Origin: Quercus robur | Taxonomy: Eukaryota > Streptophyta > Magnoliopsida > Fagales > Fagaceae | DNA length: 64,000 bases | Direction of reading: 5' to 3' | NCBI RefSeq assembly: GCF_932294415.1 | Contig: NC_065544.1 | Location: 30,739,710-30,803,709, forward strand | Shown: positions 12,245-24,680 of the stretch, in pieces | Layout of the letters: every line of letters starts with the position of its first letter | Position numbering within the stretch: the first letter of the stretch is position 1 | Translations under genes and position numbers: made by a program | The notes under the pieces: generated by a model | The model's database searches: none | Told to the model about the DNA's origin: nothing | Seen by the model: the letters and a program-made list of their open reading frames with translations, nothing else

Positions 12245-13193
12245 TATTGGGTTAAAATGAATTGACCCCTTTGCAAATTAATTAATTAGTCAACTTACAT
12301 GCAATAGCGTGGTAGCACAAATAAATCATCAACTAAACTAAATGCAGTGGAAAATAAATTTGACACAGATGATTTGTTTACGAATGGAGAAAATCACCAA
12401 GGCAAAAACCCCACCGGGTGAATTTAAGGTCACCACTTCCGAAAATCCACTATTATCAATCACAAGTAGTTACAAGTATAAGGAATCCTTATACCCAATA
12501 CCAATCTACAGTTGAACTCTTACCCCAATACCCAATTGGACTTGTATTGTAAAAGCAATCTCTCCGTTCAATGCACGAATCTCAATACGTGACTAACCAA
12601 TGATGCATAGATCCTAGTACGTGACTAACACACCAACTTGAGGAAGATGTTGACTACAAAGTTCTTCAGTTCATCAACAATAAAGACCAAGAAGCTCATT
12701 GGTTACAAAACCCTTGGCGTAAAGACGCAGCAACTTCTACAGAGAATATGATGAACTAGAGCAAATTCTGCTTCCGGTCACAATATGCGTGTATTATGTT
12801 TTCAACGCCTTTGCATCACTTGTGATGGCTCTTAAAATAATCTTTATATATGTTTAGGGTTGTGAGAAAAGAAACCCTACACAAATACTCAAGGATATGC
12901 GTGTAATCAGATCTGGAAAACTTGATTTCATAATTCTCGACAGATACAACTTATGTTGTGCTTCTGTCGAGCTTCAGCAGTAATTCTCAATAGAAAGGAT
13001 TCTGTCGGGACTTCTGTCGAGCTTTAATGAGAAGCACATTCTTCATTTGTTTCTTAGTCAGATTTGCATGACTTCAATACTTAACTTGAACACTTGTTTC
13101 TTGAAGTACTAAACTCATCCTAGACCCTACTCAATTACAAGTAAAGTGCATTTTTTCAAAGAATTAGCCAATTACATAAATATGTTCCTAACA
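12245..13193 (-). mobile_element. Solo LTR nested in the antisense LINE
   Basis: A 949-bp block with exact 5-bp direct repeats CAAAC at 12240-12244 and 13194-13198. On the - strand it starts TGTTAGGAACATA and ends CCCAATA; the expected CA end appears mutated to TA. Removing it restores a continuous GATTCAAACCGAGC. Motif TTCTGTCGAG(C) is repeated inside near 12960 and 13010. There is no internal domain, hence a solo LTR left by recombination; probably Copia-type, superfamily not certain. Confidence 0.75.
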
Positions 13194-13301
13194 CAAACCG
13201 AGCGGGTTTGGAAATTTATTCAGTTCCCAATCAATTTCTTGGAGTCGATGTGAGAAAAGAGTAAAGTTTGTAATGACTTCCCTGTCCGTGAGGATTGGAT
13301 G

Positions 13302-13958
13302 TTAAAAGGATTTCTTCGTGGTTGGTGCTTGGTCCATCTCCACACTACCAGGCATTTTCATCTCCCTTTGATCACTTACATCAGGTATAGGAGTAATATT
13401 CAAACGTGAGGGATTTGGGAGAGTAGGCCTATCTGAGTTGTGTTGGAGGTCCTCTTGTTGGGGTGTTGGTGGTGACCTATAAAACCTTGCCATAGTTGCA
13501 CAGAGCCATGCTCCATATTGTTGATCTTCCTTACGTAAATTGCAACCCGTGTAATTGAACCCAAAAAGATGCCCTATCAAACATTGTGTCATCCACTGTT
13601 GCTACATCGCTTGGTTTGTATATAATCCGATCGAATATTTATCAAAATAACATGGCCCTAGCATGAGGATTCAATTTACATCGGCAGCATCTTCAAAGAT
13701 GATTAAAACCGTATTGGCTCCTAGGTCCCAAATTTCAAAAGCTCCCCCACATCTCCACATACTTTTGAGGGTACAATTGATAGCGTCTAGGTTTGTTCTG
13801 CATTTGGTGAAGAATTTCGCTACTAAAGTCTTGGAGTTATCAATAACATCATCCACCAACTCCACGGTTTGGCTCTCCTTTCTGTTAAGAGATAATCTTG
13901 CCCAGCGTCCTGTAAGATCCTCCATAGAGAGAACTCTGTTGAGTGTTACTGTTTTCAC
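13302..13958 (-). pseudogene. LINE ORF1 remnant (DUF4283-like)
   Basis: The - strand frame 13671-13958 contains MEDLTGRWARLSLNRKES and an ILK-type RNA-binding fold seen at the start of plant LINE ORF1 proteins; compare MEDLAAKWSTFFLSERETT in the + strand LINE. A second piece, 13302-13592, contains IGHLFGFNYTGC followed by a Pro/Gln-rich tail. The two pieces are out of frame. Confidence 0.65.
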
Positions 13959-15130
13959 CTAGAAGGGAAAAAGGTGGCCTATAAGGGGATAGGCAAGAGT
14001 GTTTCACCGTAGTAGGGTTTCTTAGAGAGAAAACCTAGCACATGAAAAGTTTTTAGCGAGAGAGTTGACGGATAAAGGATGGTTATTGTAGTTACATTTT
14101 GATTCCTAGCATGACTTGTTAATGATTTTAATTAAGTTCACTTACACCAAGTGATTAATTGATTCAATTTCAGTTTGTAAGTACAAGGACAATAAATAAT
14201 AGTAAGTAAATCACAACATATACACAAATAGAGGCAGTATGTAATTTCTAAGTAAAACTTGTCAGGTACTAGCCAATTGCAGTATTTAACATGTCCAACA
14301 CAACAGGGCTACACAGACTCTATGAGAGTCTAGCCAACAACACGATAAAAATAATAAAAGTAGAATTATTTAGTACAAGCACAAAGAAACATAAATTAAT
14401 TGCATTAAACTAAAAAACGAATGTTTAGAGATACACATTGAGAACAATGTAAACAAAATCTCTAACACCATACAAAAGTAACATTATAAGAAAAATGTCT
14501 CTCCCCCTAAGAAAAAATAATTAGACAACCCACAATTTCTCATTACTCCCTCGAAGAATGAGCAACACCAAGGCAGAGTAAGAATTTTAACTCCAGTGCT
14601 AAAAGTTGATTCAGAAGCAACCACAATTATATAAATACTCAAGAGATCCATGTCATTAATAACAATTTAGAAACCAATTTTAATTCTCTTTTCCAGTAAG
14701 AGAAATCATCCAACTTTGCATATGAGATTCAAAATGGGTTGGGTTGCTAGTTAACCCAACCTAACCCAACATTTCAATAATTCGAGTACAGGTTGACCCA
14801 TTTTCCCTACTGGTCTAAAAACCTCAGGACAAGTCAAGTTAATGGGTCTAAATATAATTTTGTCATATCTAATATTTTAGGATTATTGAACTCCCCAAGA
14901 CAATAGCAACAAATCTATTTAACTTTCACCACCAGCCTATCATCAATCGAAAGGCATTTCTCCTCTTCATTCATTACACTTAAATTTTGGCCAAAAAGAA
15001 AAAGCTGCTCTAGATTGATTTCCATGACGACAGCCTCATCCTTTGAAAAACACTCAATCGACTAAAACCCAATGTAGCTGTAGCACTGAGGGATTGTAAC
15101 GCATAAAAAGACAAAGAACCTTCTATCAAC

Positions 15131-15195
15131 ACCCCCTTCCCCTCCCCCCCCCCCCCCCCCCTCCCCCCCCCCCCACAAAAAAAAAAAAAAAAAAA
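15131..15195. repeat. Poly-C tract joined to poly-A tract
   Basis: About 44 bases almost entirely C with a few T interruptions (15131-15174), followed by a run of A (to about 15195). Apparent proteins across it are homopolymer artefacts. Length should be treated as uncertain because such tracts are hard to sequence. Confidence 0.85.
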
Positions 15196-15720
15196 TCTTC
15201 TTATGTATCAGATATATGTAGAACGTGTCCAAAAAAAAATGCCACCCACACACAAAAAGAAATGTCAATTTAAAAGGATTGGTCGATACATAAAGTCGGT
15301 GTTCATGTTTTTCTGATTGAATCTATAATCCAATTATGACTTGAAGCCTTTGTCATTGTTCCCATCATAAACATATTATTCGTTGATGATGATTGATGAG
15401 GCAGCTATATCCTCTGTTTTTTAATGGAAGTTATTGTTTTACAAAATAATAATAATAATAATAATAAATAAATAAATTAGGGGCAGTTTATATTCTCTCA
15501 AGTCTCAGAGAAGGTTTGGGTAGTGAGGTAAAGGCAGCCTTGCAAATCCAAATCAAAGCTCCACCAATAAAAAATAAATAAAAATGCAAATTTTGATCCA
15601 ACCACCTGTCCATATCAAAGTATCAAACTATGACTCCGCGTCACAGGACCTACCCTTCAGAGGTGCATAATAAAGGATAGTATTATTGTAGGGACAACTA
15701 ATAAATAAACATATGATCAA

Positions 15721-15762
15721 AAGAATTGTAGGTTTTGACCAAAAAAAAAAAAGAATTGTAGG
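15721..15762 (+). repeat. Micro-insertion with poly(A), 12-bp direct repeats
   Basis: AAGAATTGTAGG at 15721-15732 and 15751-15762 flanks an 18-bp insert TTTTGACC plus ten A's. Confidence 0.55.
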
Positions 15763-15862
15763 GACAACTAATAAATACTAGGGATAGTATTATAGTATTA
15801 TACACATGCGGATTACTTATTTTAAATAAGAAAATCAAGAGAAGGTATAATTCTTGAAACAC

Positions 15863-15914
15863 AGTCTTGGTCCGGTTCTTCTCCAAAAAAAAAAAAAAAA
15901 AGTCTTGGTCCGGT
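15863..15914 (+). repeat. Micro-insertion with poly(A), 14-bp direct repeats
   Basis: AGTCTTGGTCCGGT at 15863-15876 and 15901-15914 flanks a 24-bp insert TCTTCTCC plus sixteen A's. Confidence 0.65.
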
Positions 15915-15998
15915 GCCACTGCTAAAGTGAGCTTTTTTTTCTTTTTTCTTTTTTTTCAAATCTACATGCTTAGGTTCAATTCCAAACAACTATCAATT

Positions 15999-16041
15999 GT
16001 GGATAGAAAAGGTTTCTAAAAAAAATAGTGGATAGTAAAGG
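15999..16041 (+). repeat. Micro-insertion with poly(A), imperfect 14-bp direct repeats
   Basis: GTGGATAGAAAAGG (15999-16012) and GTGGATAGTAAAGG (16028-16041), one mismatch, flank a 15-bp insert TTTCTAAAAAAAATA. Confidence 0.5.
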
Positions 16042-16379
16042 ATTTAAGAGGGCAAAGAATTCTCTCCTTTTTTTTTTTTTTAAGTCTCTTCCTAAATTTA
16101 TATATTAGGCACATTTTAACTGCTTTCATATCAAACGGTAACAATTTGTTGCAAAAAGAGATTTCCTTGTTGGGAATTCAAAACATTTTTCTCTGTCTAT
16201 GTTTCTTTCTCGTGAAGATAAAAGAATCAAATGTACCACTTAATTAAATAAAGGAAAAAATTTATCTGATGCATTAAGGACATTAGTTTATTAAATATTT
16301 TTAGAAGTTTTTTATAGGAAAAAGAAAAAAGCAACTGAATTTTTTGATAGATTTATTCATTTCCAATGAAAGTGATATC

Positions 16380-16616
16380 AAAATTTTTCTCCCTTTCACC
16401 CTCCCTTATGTGTGTGTGTGTTTGTTTCTAAAAAAAAAAAGAATGGATAATTGTCTCACATTGCTTAAAAGAGTGTGTTGTGTGTAGTATAACTTACATC
16501 ACCCTCCCTTAAAAATTACAATGGCTTTTGAGTAAAGTTATGATGTGCCTTTGTATTAGAACCCCTTTCCCTCTCCCTTGTGTATGTGTGTGTCTTTGTT
16601 TCTCAAAAAAAAAAAA
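16380..16616 (+). repeat. Two related poly(A)-ended repeat tails
   Basis: The phrase CCCTCCCTTATGTGTGTG...TTTGTTTCT followed by A's (ending near 16440) is repeated as CCCTCTCCCTTGTGTATGTG...TTTGTTTCTC followed by A's (ending near 16616). These look like 3' tails of two copies of one retroposed family; their 5' parts are not recognisable. Confidence 0.4.
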
Positions 16617-18096
16617 ATTCTAAAATGACCCATCAACATATACCCTAAAAACACTCATTAACTAGACCCTTAAATAAATGAAGAAACTCTTTATTTGATC
16701 CCTAAAATTTATTAATGTTGCTGAAATTAAGGAGTAAACAAAGAAATAGTAGTAAAGAAATGTAGGAAATGCAAAAGCAATGAGAGAATGAGAGAGAAAA
16801 CACAAGTAAAATGGGAAAACACTTTCCAGAAAAATGTTTTACTTCAAAACAAACAGAGTGTTAAATTCTTTTCTATTTTCAAATGTCTATGGGCATCTTT
16901 ATACACTTTTACAACACCTAATACATTATATTCTTTATTTTACAATGCATCATCTTAAAATAATCTTACTTTAATGCTACTCTAGGAGAGAAGAGGAGAG
17001 TAATACCTTTTTTTTTTTAAAGGATAGAACATAAAGAGAGAAAAAAAATTAAAAACTTTACACAATATTGCTACGGTGGTATTTATATAACCACTTAAGC
17101 AAGCTGTAAAAATTTATGAAAAATGCCACATTTGGGTGTTTTTATGCATTTTTTTGTGAATAATATCATTCATGTATTTGCATTTGTGGGTTTCACAGTA
17201 CCCAATGAGAGTGATCTAAGATTGGTCCCCTTTCTTGTTTAACATAGCAGCTTAACCCAATTTCCAGTTGTTTCATTAGTGAGCTATATTTTAATAACGG
17301 TCCAAAAAGTTGAAACCTAACTGGTGCCGATTATTTTACTATTATCCCTACTCATACATGGCTACCCACTACCCACTTTTGGGTCCTTCAAGATTTACAT
17401 TCATTGGTATAAACACTAAATTTGAATTAAATAAAGCTGTAGTATATCTTTTATTCTGAAATAAAATTAGGTTAGATTAAAAATTTGAAAACTTGCCACA
17501 GCTTGAAGAGTTTAAAAGTGATATTTGGATATTGGGTATCCTTATTTCAAGAAAATAATAAGATAGAATTGATGCAGAAATATTTCAATACTTTGTTTTC
17601 TATCTTTACAATTGAATGGAGAAAAGTTTGACTTGCTAGTAGTGACCTTCTGCTTTGGTGGTAGCTCCAGGGAACTATTTGAACATTTCTTTGAAATGAA
17701 TGATTTGAATAATAATTTCTAAGCACACAATCCACGTTATTGTTATCTCTGCTTCCTTTCTTCCATTGTTATTGGCTGGTAAAGAAAGTTTGTTGAATAA
17801 TGAATATACTTAACAGACTTCGAATTCTTTGACCATTTAGTAACAAAAAGCCTAAGACAAAAATTGAAGATAAGTTATACCCACCTAGTGTACCTAAATC
17901 TCATACATCAATTAGTCATTGCACGTACCTAATTGAGAGCTTGATTCACGAATCCATTGGTAACACATAAAGCCTATTTGGTGTCAAAATCATATACCCA
18001 TTTTTACAAGTAGATGTTGAGCTTTGCTTTACAAGAACTTTAGCTTGGCATATTGGACACAGATCCATCAATAACATGTGTACAAAGCAAACACTA

Positions 18097-21000
18097 ATGT
18101 TTAATTCAAGCACTAGAATTGTTAAAATGTGCTTGAGTATACTTCTCTTACTGGTTTTCTCTACCATTGCCTTTTCTCAATCAGTCATTGAATATGTACC
18201 AGGATATCCTGGCAAGCTTCCTTTCAAACTTGAAACTGGGTAAGCAAATTTATTAGTATACACAATTTATATGTGGCTTCATTCTGAGATAATTAACATC
18301 TACAAAATTTTGGGTTGGTGTAATTAGATACATTGGAGTAGGAGAAACAGATGAAGTGCAACTATTCTACTATTTCATTGAGTCTGAGAGGAGCCCAGCC
18401 AACGATCCCCTTGTCTTCTGGCTAACTGGAGGCCCTGGTTGTTCTGGGTTCTCAGCACTTGCCTATGAAATTGGTATGTTTTTCATCTCTGGCAAAATAG
18501 TTAAACAAGGAATGGCCTTAATGTGAAATTATCTCTTTTGAGATGGATGCAAGTTAGGGGAAAACTGACATTTTTTTTTTTACAACAATAGGGGAGTAGG
18601 ATTTGAACCCAGATTCTTTTAGAGCAGACAATGTAATTGAATTGAATTGCAAGGCTCTTGGTCTTGTAAGGGTTCCGTCTACATTTAAAAAAAAAAAAAA
18701 TTGGGGGGGGGGGGGGGGGGGGGGGTAAAAGTTCTTTCAATAGTAATTTTATGTTGCTAGTTATTTTATAGACGGTGAATGATTTGAAGTTGTGGGTGCA
18801 GGTCCATTGACATTTGATTATGCATCTTTCAATGGGACTTCACCAGCAGTCACAGTGAACCCATACGCATGGACTCAGGTGCATGATTTCATATATCACT
18901 AACCCTTGCTTTGCTCTTTAATCAAAAAATTTCTTCATTTCTTTTGCTAATCTTTTCTATTGGAAACTCACTATTATAATTAATTTATTCAGGTGGCCAA
19001 TATTATATTTATTGATGCACCAGTTGGAGCTGGATTTTCATATGCAACAACCTCAGAAGGTTACTACACCTCAGACACAAAATCAGCACAACAAAGCTAT
19101 ACTTTTTTGAGGAAGGTAACCAATTTATCCCTTTATTGTTAAGTGTTAAGCAAATTTCTAATTTATCTTGCAATGTAATTGTGGCAGTGGTTGCTTGATC
19201 ACCCACAATTTCTTGGAAATCAACTCTACATTGGTGGTGATTCCTATTCTGGTCTCATTGTTCCTATGCTCGTCAAACATGTACTCGAAGGTATTAGAAC
19301 AAATTTAATTGCATTTGGTAAACAATGGATATAAGCTAATGTTTAGTTTATACTATGAAAAATAGGTCTGGAAGCCGGACTCAATCCAACAATGCAACTT
19401 CAAGTATGTGATTTAATCCTGTAACTCCATTAATTTTCATAAGGAAAATTGTTAAAACTACCATTGATTTTATTATAAAATGCTTACAAAGTGATGTGGT
19501 AATAAATTTCATTCGATTCACTTCAATATTTAAAAAATGAATTTCTAAATTACTCTTTGCTGATATTCGAAAGGTTTATGTATTAAATATATAGCATCAC
19601 TAGTATTACTCTTTTAATAAGAAGATGAAGAGAAAGGATCTTAGATTTGAAAATTTACATTTTTTTTCCTTCAATTATTATTCATTTTGTGTTTTTGGGC
19701 AATCACTGAGGTAGATGGTTCCTTTGAATTGTAACAGGGATACTTGCTCGGGAATCCAGTGACAGATTCTTATACTGATGTCAATTTTAGGATCCCTTAT
19801 GTGCACAGGGTGAACCTTATATCAGATGAACTCTATGAGGTACAAAAAAATGATGATAATTAGTATTTGCCTTCATTTTGATGACCTCTCTTCATGAAAC
19901 CCTATCAATAATCTCAAACTCAGGATCACTTGTATGCTTATAATATACATGATAAGTTTGAAAGCCTGAAAAGCAATTTGTACACTCACATCAACACATT
20001 TATAAATTCATAAATATATACATTGTCACATATACGAATGTATGTAAGTGTGTATGTCATTTTGGGGAAGACAGAGGAAGGGTTCTGTTTTCTTGAAGTA
20101 AAAATTTTTTAGGTTCTTTTAAAAAAATGTTTTCTACATTAAATTAAGAGTGTGTTTTTCCAAACGAACAAAAAACGATTTTGGTTTGATCAAGCTTTAC
20201 TGCTACTCAAAACTAACAAAAAATGAGACAATATTTTTGGAAAATAGTTTACTTGCAAACAGGGGCCTTAGTTACTATAAGCTTGCGAATTATGGTAACT
20301 TACTCATGTGTTTGCTTTGCTTGGTGTCATCCATTTTTAGTCACCATCCATACACTCTTTTCTTTTTGCTAACTTTGAATGATTTTTCTTTTCTAGGCGG
20401 CCAGATATAATTGCCACGAGGATTATGTCAATTATAGTATGAACAATACACTATGTGTGACCGCTCTTCAAGCAATCAAAGAGGTAAATTAAATATTACT
20501 ACTTTTCATGATCTTGCTGATGAATTGTGTCTCTTAACTTTTAAGGGAATTGAGAATGAAATTCCATTTGAATTTGCAGTGCCTTCTACAAATAAACCTA
20601 GCACAAATTTTGGAACCTCAATGTGCTTTTGCATCCGGAAAACCAAAGGAGGTTGAATGGGATTTGAGAGTTCAGGAGTCAAAAACCATGAACTACCTAC
20701 TCTCAGAAACTAAACTTCCTGAACTAGAGTGTCGGGTAAACCTACCTTTCTCTCATAAATGTGGTTGTCGAAGTTTGCTATATCATGTATATTCTTGAAA
20801 TGTACATGAATTTATGAATTCGATGGACTTATAATTGTAGGGCTTTACATATGTGCTTGCTTACAAGTGGTTGAATGATGATAGAGTCCGAAAAGCTCTT
20901 CATGTTCGAGAGGTATGTATTAAATTAAAGATTCTCCCAAAAGTTTATCTTCTTACAAGAAAGTAAATTTAATCATTTAACTACATAATTCTTACATTAT

Positions 21001-21936
21001 GCATTGTAAGAAAGACTTCACCTTGAATGAATAAATTTAAAAAAAAAAATACTAATGATGATTTAATGAAACTTGTCAGGGAACCGTAGGTTCATGGGTA
21101 AGGTGCCCCAAATCTTTGTCGGGTTACACAGAAGATGTCACAAGTAGTGTAGCATATCAAAAAAATCTCACAGAGACCGGTCTCCGGGCTCTGATATACA
21201 GGTGGATTTCTGTCCTATTAAAAACAAATTGTTTTCCTTCACTGATTTTCCTGGAATTCTGAGTAACAATTGTCCTGAAATTTTTCTCATTTGCAGTGGG
21301 GATCATGACATTTCTGTTCCATGGGTTGCTACATATGCATGGATAAAAGCTCTTGGTGTGGCCGTTTTTGATGAATGGCGTCCATGGTACCTTGATGGTC
21401 AAATTGCCGGGTGAGCACTTTTAGGATTTACATTACTTCTAGAATATTAGTGACAAAAATTTTAGGTTTTAAATTGGTTTAGAATTATCTTTTTTTAATT
21501 GGTCAAATGACGGTTTATAAGATTGTCCATATGTATTGATTAAACAAGTCACATGACTTAATAAAAAAAAATTATACGACTAAAATTACACATAAATGAT
21601 CATTTCAATTGCCATATTATGGATAGGAACTAAGGTTTTTCCCAAATTTTATCTCACATTGTTATGCTTGTTGCAGATACCAAGTGAAGTTCATGAATGA
21701 TCAGTACCGCTTGACTTACGTAACTGTAAAGGTAACGGATTAAAAAAAAAAAAAAAAAAGCACAAAACATTTTAATTTGATTTTCTTATGTTTATAATGT
21801 TTGAAAGATTAAAATGAAAATACAACTAATCCATGTCCTATAATATACATAGGGTGCAGGTCACACGGCGCCAGAGTACAAGCACAAGGAAACCCTTGCT
21901 ATGGTTGATAGGTTTTTTGCTCGCTATCCAATCTAA
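18097..21936 (+). CDS. SCPL: Serine carboxypeptidase-like protein (SCPL gene 2), 14 exons
   Basis: Peptidase family S10, acyltransferase-like branch, secreted/vacuolar by its signal peptide ([15 protein letters not shown]). Exons: 18097-18239, 18328-18473, 18802-18878, 18993-19115, 19188-19290, 19366-19403, 19738-19839, 20397-20483, 20580-20735, 20841-20912, 21080-21201, 21297-21410, 21677-21731, 21853-21936. All introns are GT-AG and the joined frame gives 473 aa. In-frame ATGs exist at 18076, 18097 and 18127; I chose 18097 because it puts a short polar stretch before the hydrophobic core as in gene 3, but 18076 is possible. Active site: [11 protein letters not shown], nucleophile Ser181 in GGDSYSG, Asp in YSGDHD (389-394), His450 in GAGHTAPEY. 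All three triad motifs are canonical, so this is the best-preserved reference copy here. Exon lengths match gene 1 except exons 1, 2, 5, 9 and 11. The natural substrate is unknown. Confidence 0.92.
18571..18680 (-). repeat. Possible tRNA-derived SINE in gene 2 intron 2
   Basis: On the - strand there is GGGTTCAAATCC (18599-18610 complement), a good match to a tRNA B box, followed by a poly(A) tail (T run at 18571-18581). An A box is not convincing and no clear target duplication was found, so this is tentative. Confidence 0.4.
18687..18725. repeat. Poly-A followed by 23-base poly-G in gene 2 intron 2
   Basis: Fourteen A's (18687-18700), TT, then 23 G's (18703-18725). A G run of this length in an intron could form G-quadruplex structure, and its true length is uncertain. 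Confidence 0.85.
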
Positions 21937-23634
21937 TTAGTCGTTGAAACTAAGAAATATTGAGTTATTTATATTCTTGCTTGGAGGCATATTTTTTAAT
22001 AAAGTCTTGTTTTTTTATTAATGTAATCGGAAGAACATTTGGGAATTAAATATCTTGCGTTCTCAAAATTGGACTTGGTAGAATTGATGCAATGCAAATA
22101 CAATGTAAATTGCATAATTTAGTTCACTGTTCAAGTTTGATGCTAGGAAACTTCGGAATTTCTTCCAAGTTGCCTGTTTACTTAAAGAAAGAGGCAACAT
22201 ATCGAGCAGAAAGTTTTGTGAACTTCGAATGAATTAATGATCAGTCATACTCTTGGTATTAATGAAGAATGATTGTGTGGTACAGTGGTAGGCCTTATTC
22301 ATTAATCTGTGATGTGCTGATGTAGCATGTTGGTATTGAAGGATGTAAGCAATGGTTTTAGACACTAGCTCCTTATTGAATTTAAAGTTTAAACTCTTTT
22401 TGAATAGAAAAATGTTTGGCTCCAACCATCAATAAGAAGATGACATATGTCTGTTATGTGTAACGTACATGCTTAGTTGATTTGGTTAAGTGAGTCATGT
22501 AGTTCACATATGTCAAAGACAAATATGAACTTACTACTAATGGTTGGATCTCAAGGCTCACCAAAATTTGTCATTTCCGATATATGACTTTGTCCTTTTT
22601 GATATATGATGAAATTATACCGCGTTTATCCAGCCAACTGCCAATCCCTTTATAGCAATATAAAAGGAAAAATAAATTGAGAAAATAAAAAAGAAAAAGA
22701 AACATACCAAAACAAAGCATATAAAAAGCAAACTCAGAATTGAAAATTTTATATTTAACAAGCTTAAATAAAGGAATTTATCTGAAAAGAGTGTAAGTCA
22801 TGACCAAAGACAATAAGTTTTGATGTTCGTAATGATTCCATTCAAATCACCAAATTTCACATGATTTCATCTTTGGCTCTAATGGTTTTACTAGCATTTT
22901 TCTATACTTCAAAATTCTTCTGAGTTGACTTTTAACAATTTCTCTATTCAAGTATAGTTTGTTCTTGCCTGTTCTAGGTCAAAACATCTCCATTTGCAGG
23001 ATTGATATCAAATACAATACCTATAAGATAATAGCAATTAAGGGGTTGAAATTGAGAATTGAAGAAAACAGTTTTTAATCACAACCGTTGAATAAAAAAA
23101 GTGAATAAAGAGTAAAAAAAAGTAAAAATGATAAAAATATTTGTGCAAGGACTATGGAAGGGTGAATTGCACCCAATCCAAATCCATTTGCATTGAACAA
23201 GTGCAGGCCAATTCCAAAATTCATAAACAAAAAAGAAAGGCATAAAATCCCTAAAAGAAAAGCCCTAGATTAGCAAAAACAAAAAGGAAAGAATGAGAGT
23301 GAACCCACTTATAAAAGTGGGCTACATGCCGAAACACTTCTCACCTTATTTACCGGGCTTTTATTAGTCCAATAAATTATCAAAACCCAAGTTAGGCTAA
23401 ACAACACGCAAATCTAAAGCGGGCTAGACTTTATGGTCCACAACTTGAAAATTTAAGCGTAAACTGGGAACAAATTATAAAGTTTCTTGATGCTCATATT
23501 TGGAAAACTAATTCATTCGAATTGAATTTAAAAGGATTAAATATGTGGCATATACCAATAAAATGCATAAAATTTCATTACCGTTAATCATAACTAATAT
23601 ACTTATATAATTTTCCATTATTTCATTTTGTTAT
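21937..23634. other. Intergenic DNA downstream of SCPL gene 2
   Basis: Contains the 3' UTR of gene 2 and then about 1.5 kb with no coding frame or repeat that I recognise. It ends at the target duplication of the next LINE. Confidence 0.6.
21998..22003 (+). terminator. Poly(A) signal of SCPL gene 2
   Basis: AATAAA 62 bases after the stop codon, in the expected range for a plant transcript. Confidence 0.5.
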
Positions 23635-23867
23635 AATTAGCCATCTCTAAATCAAAACTATGTAATTTACTTTGTTAATGCAAAGTTCTCTCTGTTGCTA
23701 GGTGGGTGAGCTCCCTCTCTTTCCCTACAGTAGTAGAAGTGTTTTGTCCCTTCTAAGAAGGAGAGTTTTGTTCTCTAAGGCAACAAGTTTGTCATTAGAG
23801 CTTGTGGATTTTTTCTTTGGGGGTTAACGGAAACACTAATTAGGCTATCTTCTCTCAAAATTGTATC

Positions 23868-24680
23868 ATGGAGGATCTGGCTGCCAAGTGGAGCACTTTC
23901 TTCTTGTCAGAGAGGGAGACAACAGGCTTTGTTCTTCAATGTGACCAACGATCAGGGGAGTTTCTTTTAGCAGCACAATTTTTAGCCCCTCGAGTTTTGA
24001 ATATGGAAGCAATGGCGAGGTCCTTCAAAGAGCTTTGGAGGTCTACCAATGGTTTCAAAATTCAAAATCACAAGGAGCAGAGAGTTTTATTTGTTTTTGA
24101 CAATCTGGGTGATGTGTATATGATCTTGCAAAACCAACCATGGAGTTTTGACAAGCACTTAGTCATGTTGCAAAGATACAATTCTGATGTTCCGATATGT
24201 GACTTGATTTTCAAAACAACCCTATTCTGGGTTCAAGTTCACAATATTCTAGTTCGTTATATGAATAGATAAGTGGCTGAAGATATTTGCGAAATAGTTG
24301 GTGAGGTGAAAAAATCAGTAGGGGCAGTGGATGATGATAGTGGTCTTTTCATACGAGTTCGAGTCCTCATAGATATTTCTCTTCCCCTATGCTGTGGAAG
24401 GCTAATTACAATGGAGAATGGAGAAAAAGCTTGGGTGAAGTTCATGTATGAGCGGCTGCCCAACATCTGCTTTTGGTGTGGACATCTGAATCACAGTGAT
24501 AAGAACTGTGAATTATGGATTGATAGCAAGGGTACACTTACACCAAAGCAACAACAATTTGATTCATCGTTGAAGGCAGCCCCGTATACATCAGTAGGTA
24601 AGGACGTAATTTATGTCCTTGGATATCATGAGCGAAAGAAGGACAGAGTTCATGCCACGGCTCAGGTCTTCAACTCGTAA
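23868..24680 (+). pseudogene. LINE ORF1: DUF4283-like domain plus zinc knuckle, one internal stop
   Basis: The frame from MEDLAAKWSTFFLSERETT continues in the same phase through a single TAA at 24270-24272 to a stop at 24680. The N-terminal part resembles the RNA-binding DUF4283 domain of plant LINE ORF1. A CCHC knuckle of the form C-x2-C-x4-H-x4-C (CFWCGHLNHSDKNC) lies near 24464-24510. The role in an active element is RNA binding and RNP formation. A further piece in another frame (24726-24944) looks like the acidic C-terminal tail. Confidence 0.75.

Larger units (their letters stand above)
8007..14052 (-). mobile_element. Decayed L1-type LINE retrotransposon, antisense to SCPL gene 1
   Basis: Read on the - strand, this element has the full plant LINE order: an ORF1 with a DUF4283-like N-terminus, an AP-type endonuclease, reverse transcriptase, a zinc-binding RT-linker region, and RNase H. 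All frames are broken by stops and shifts. The ends are supported by a near-identical direct repeat: TTAGCGTGAGAGAGTT at 7991-8006 and TTAGCGAGAGAGTT at 14053-14066, with a short T tract (the - strand poly(A) tail) just inside the left copy. A solo LTR (12245-13193) is inserted in it. It lies about 250 bp after the gene 1 stop codon. Confidence 0.85.
14067..18075. other. Repeat-rich intergenic DNA between the LINE and SCPL gene 2
   Basis: No gene seen. It includes a GGGTTGGGTT...AACCCAACC-type repeat (about 14735-14830), a long C/A homopolymer block (15131-15195), AAT microsatellite (about 15448-15475), three micro-insertions and two poly(A)-ended repeat tails (16380-16440, 16560-16616). The last several hundred bases should hold the promoter of gene 2. 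Confidence 0.6.

Noticed and set aside
15062..15268. Apparent small protein with Gly-rich and Phe-rich runs
   Set aside because: It is created by the poly-C/poly-A tract and has no start context or family resemblance.
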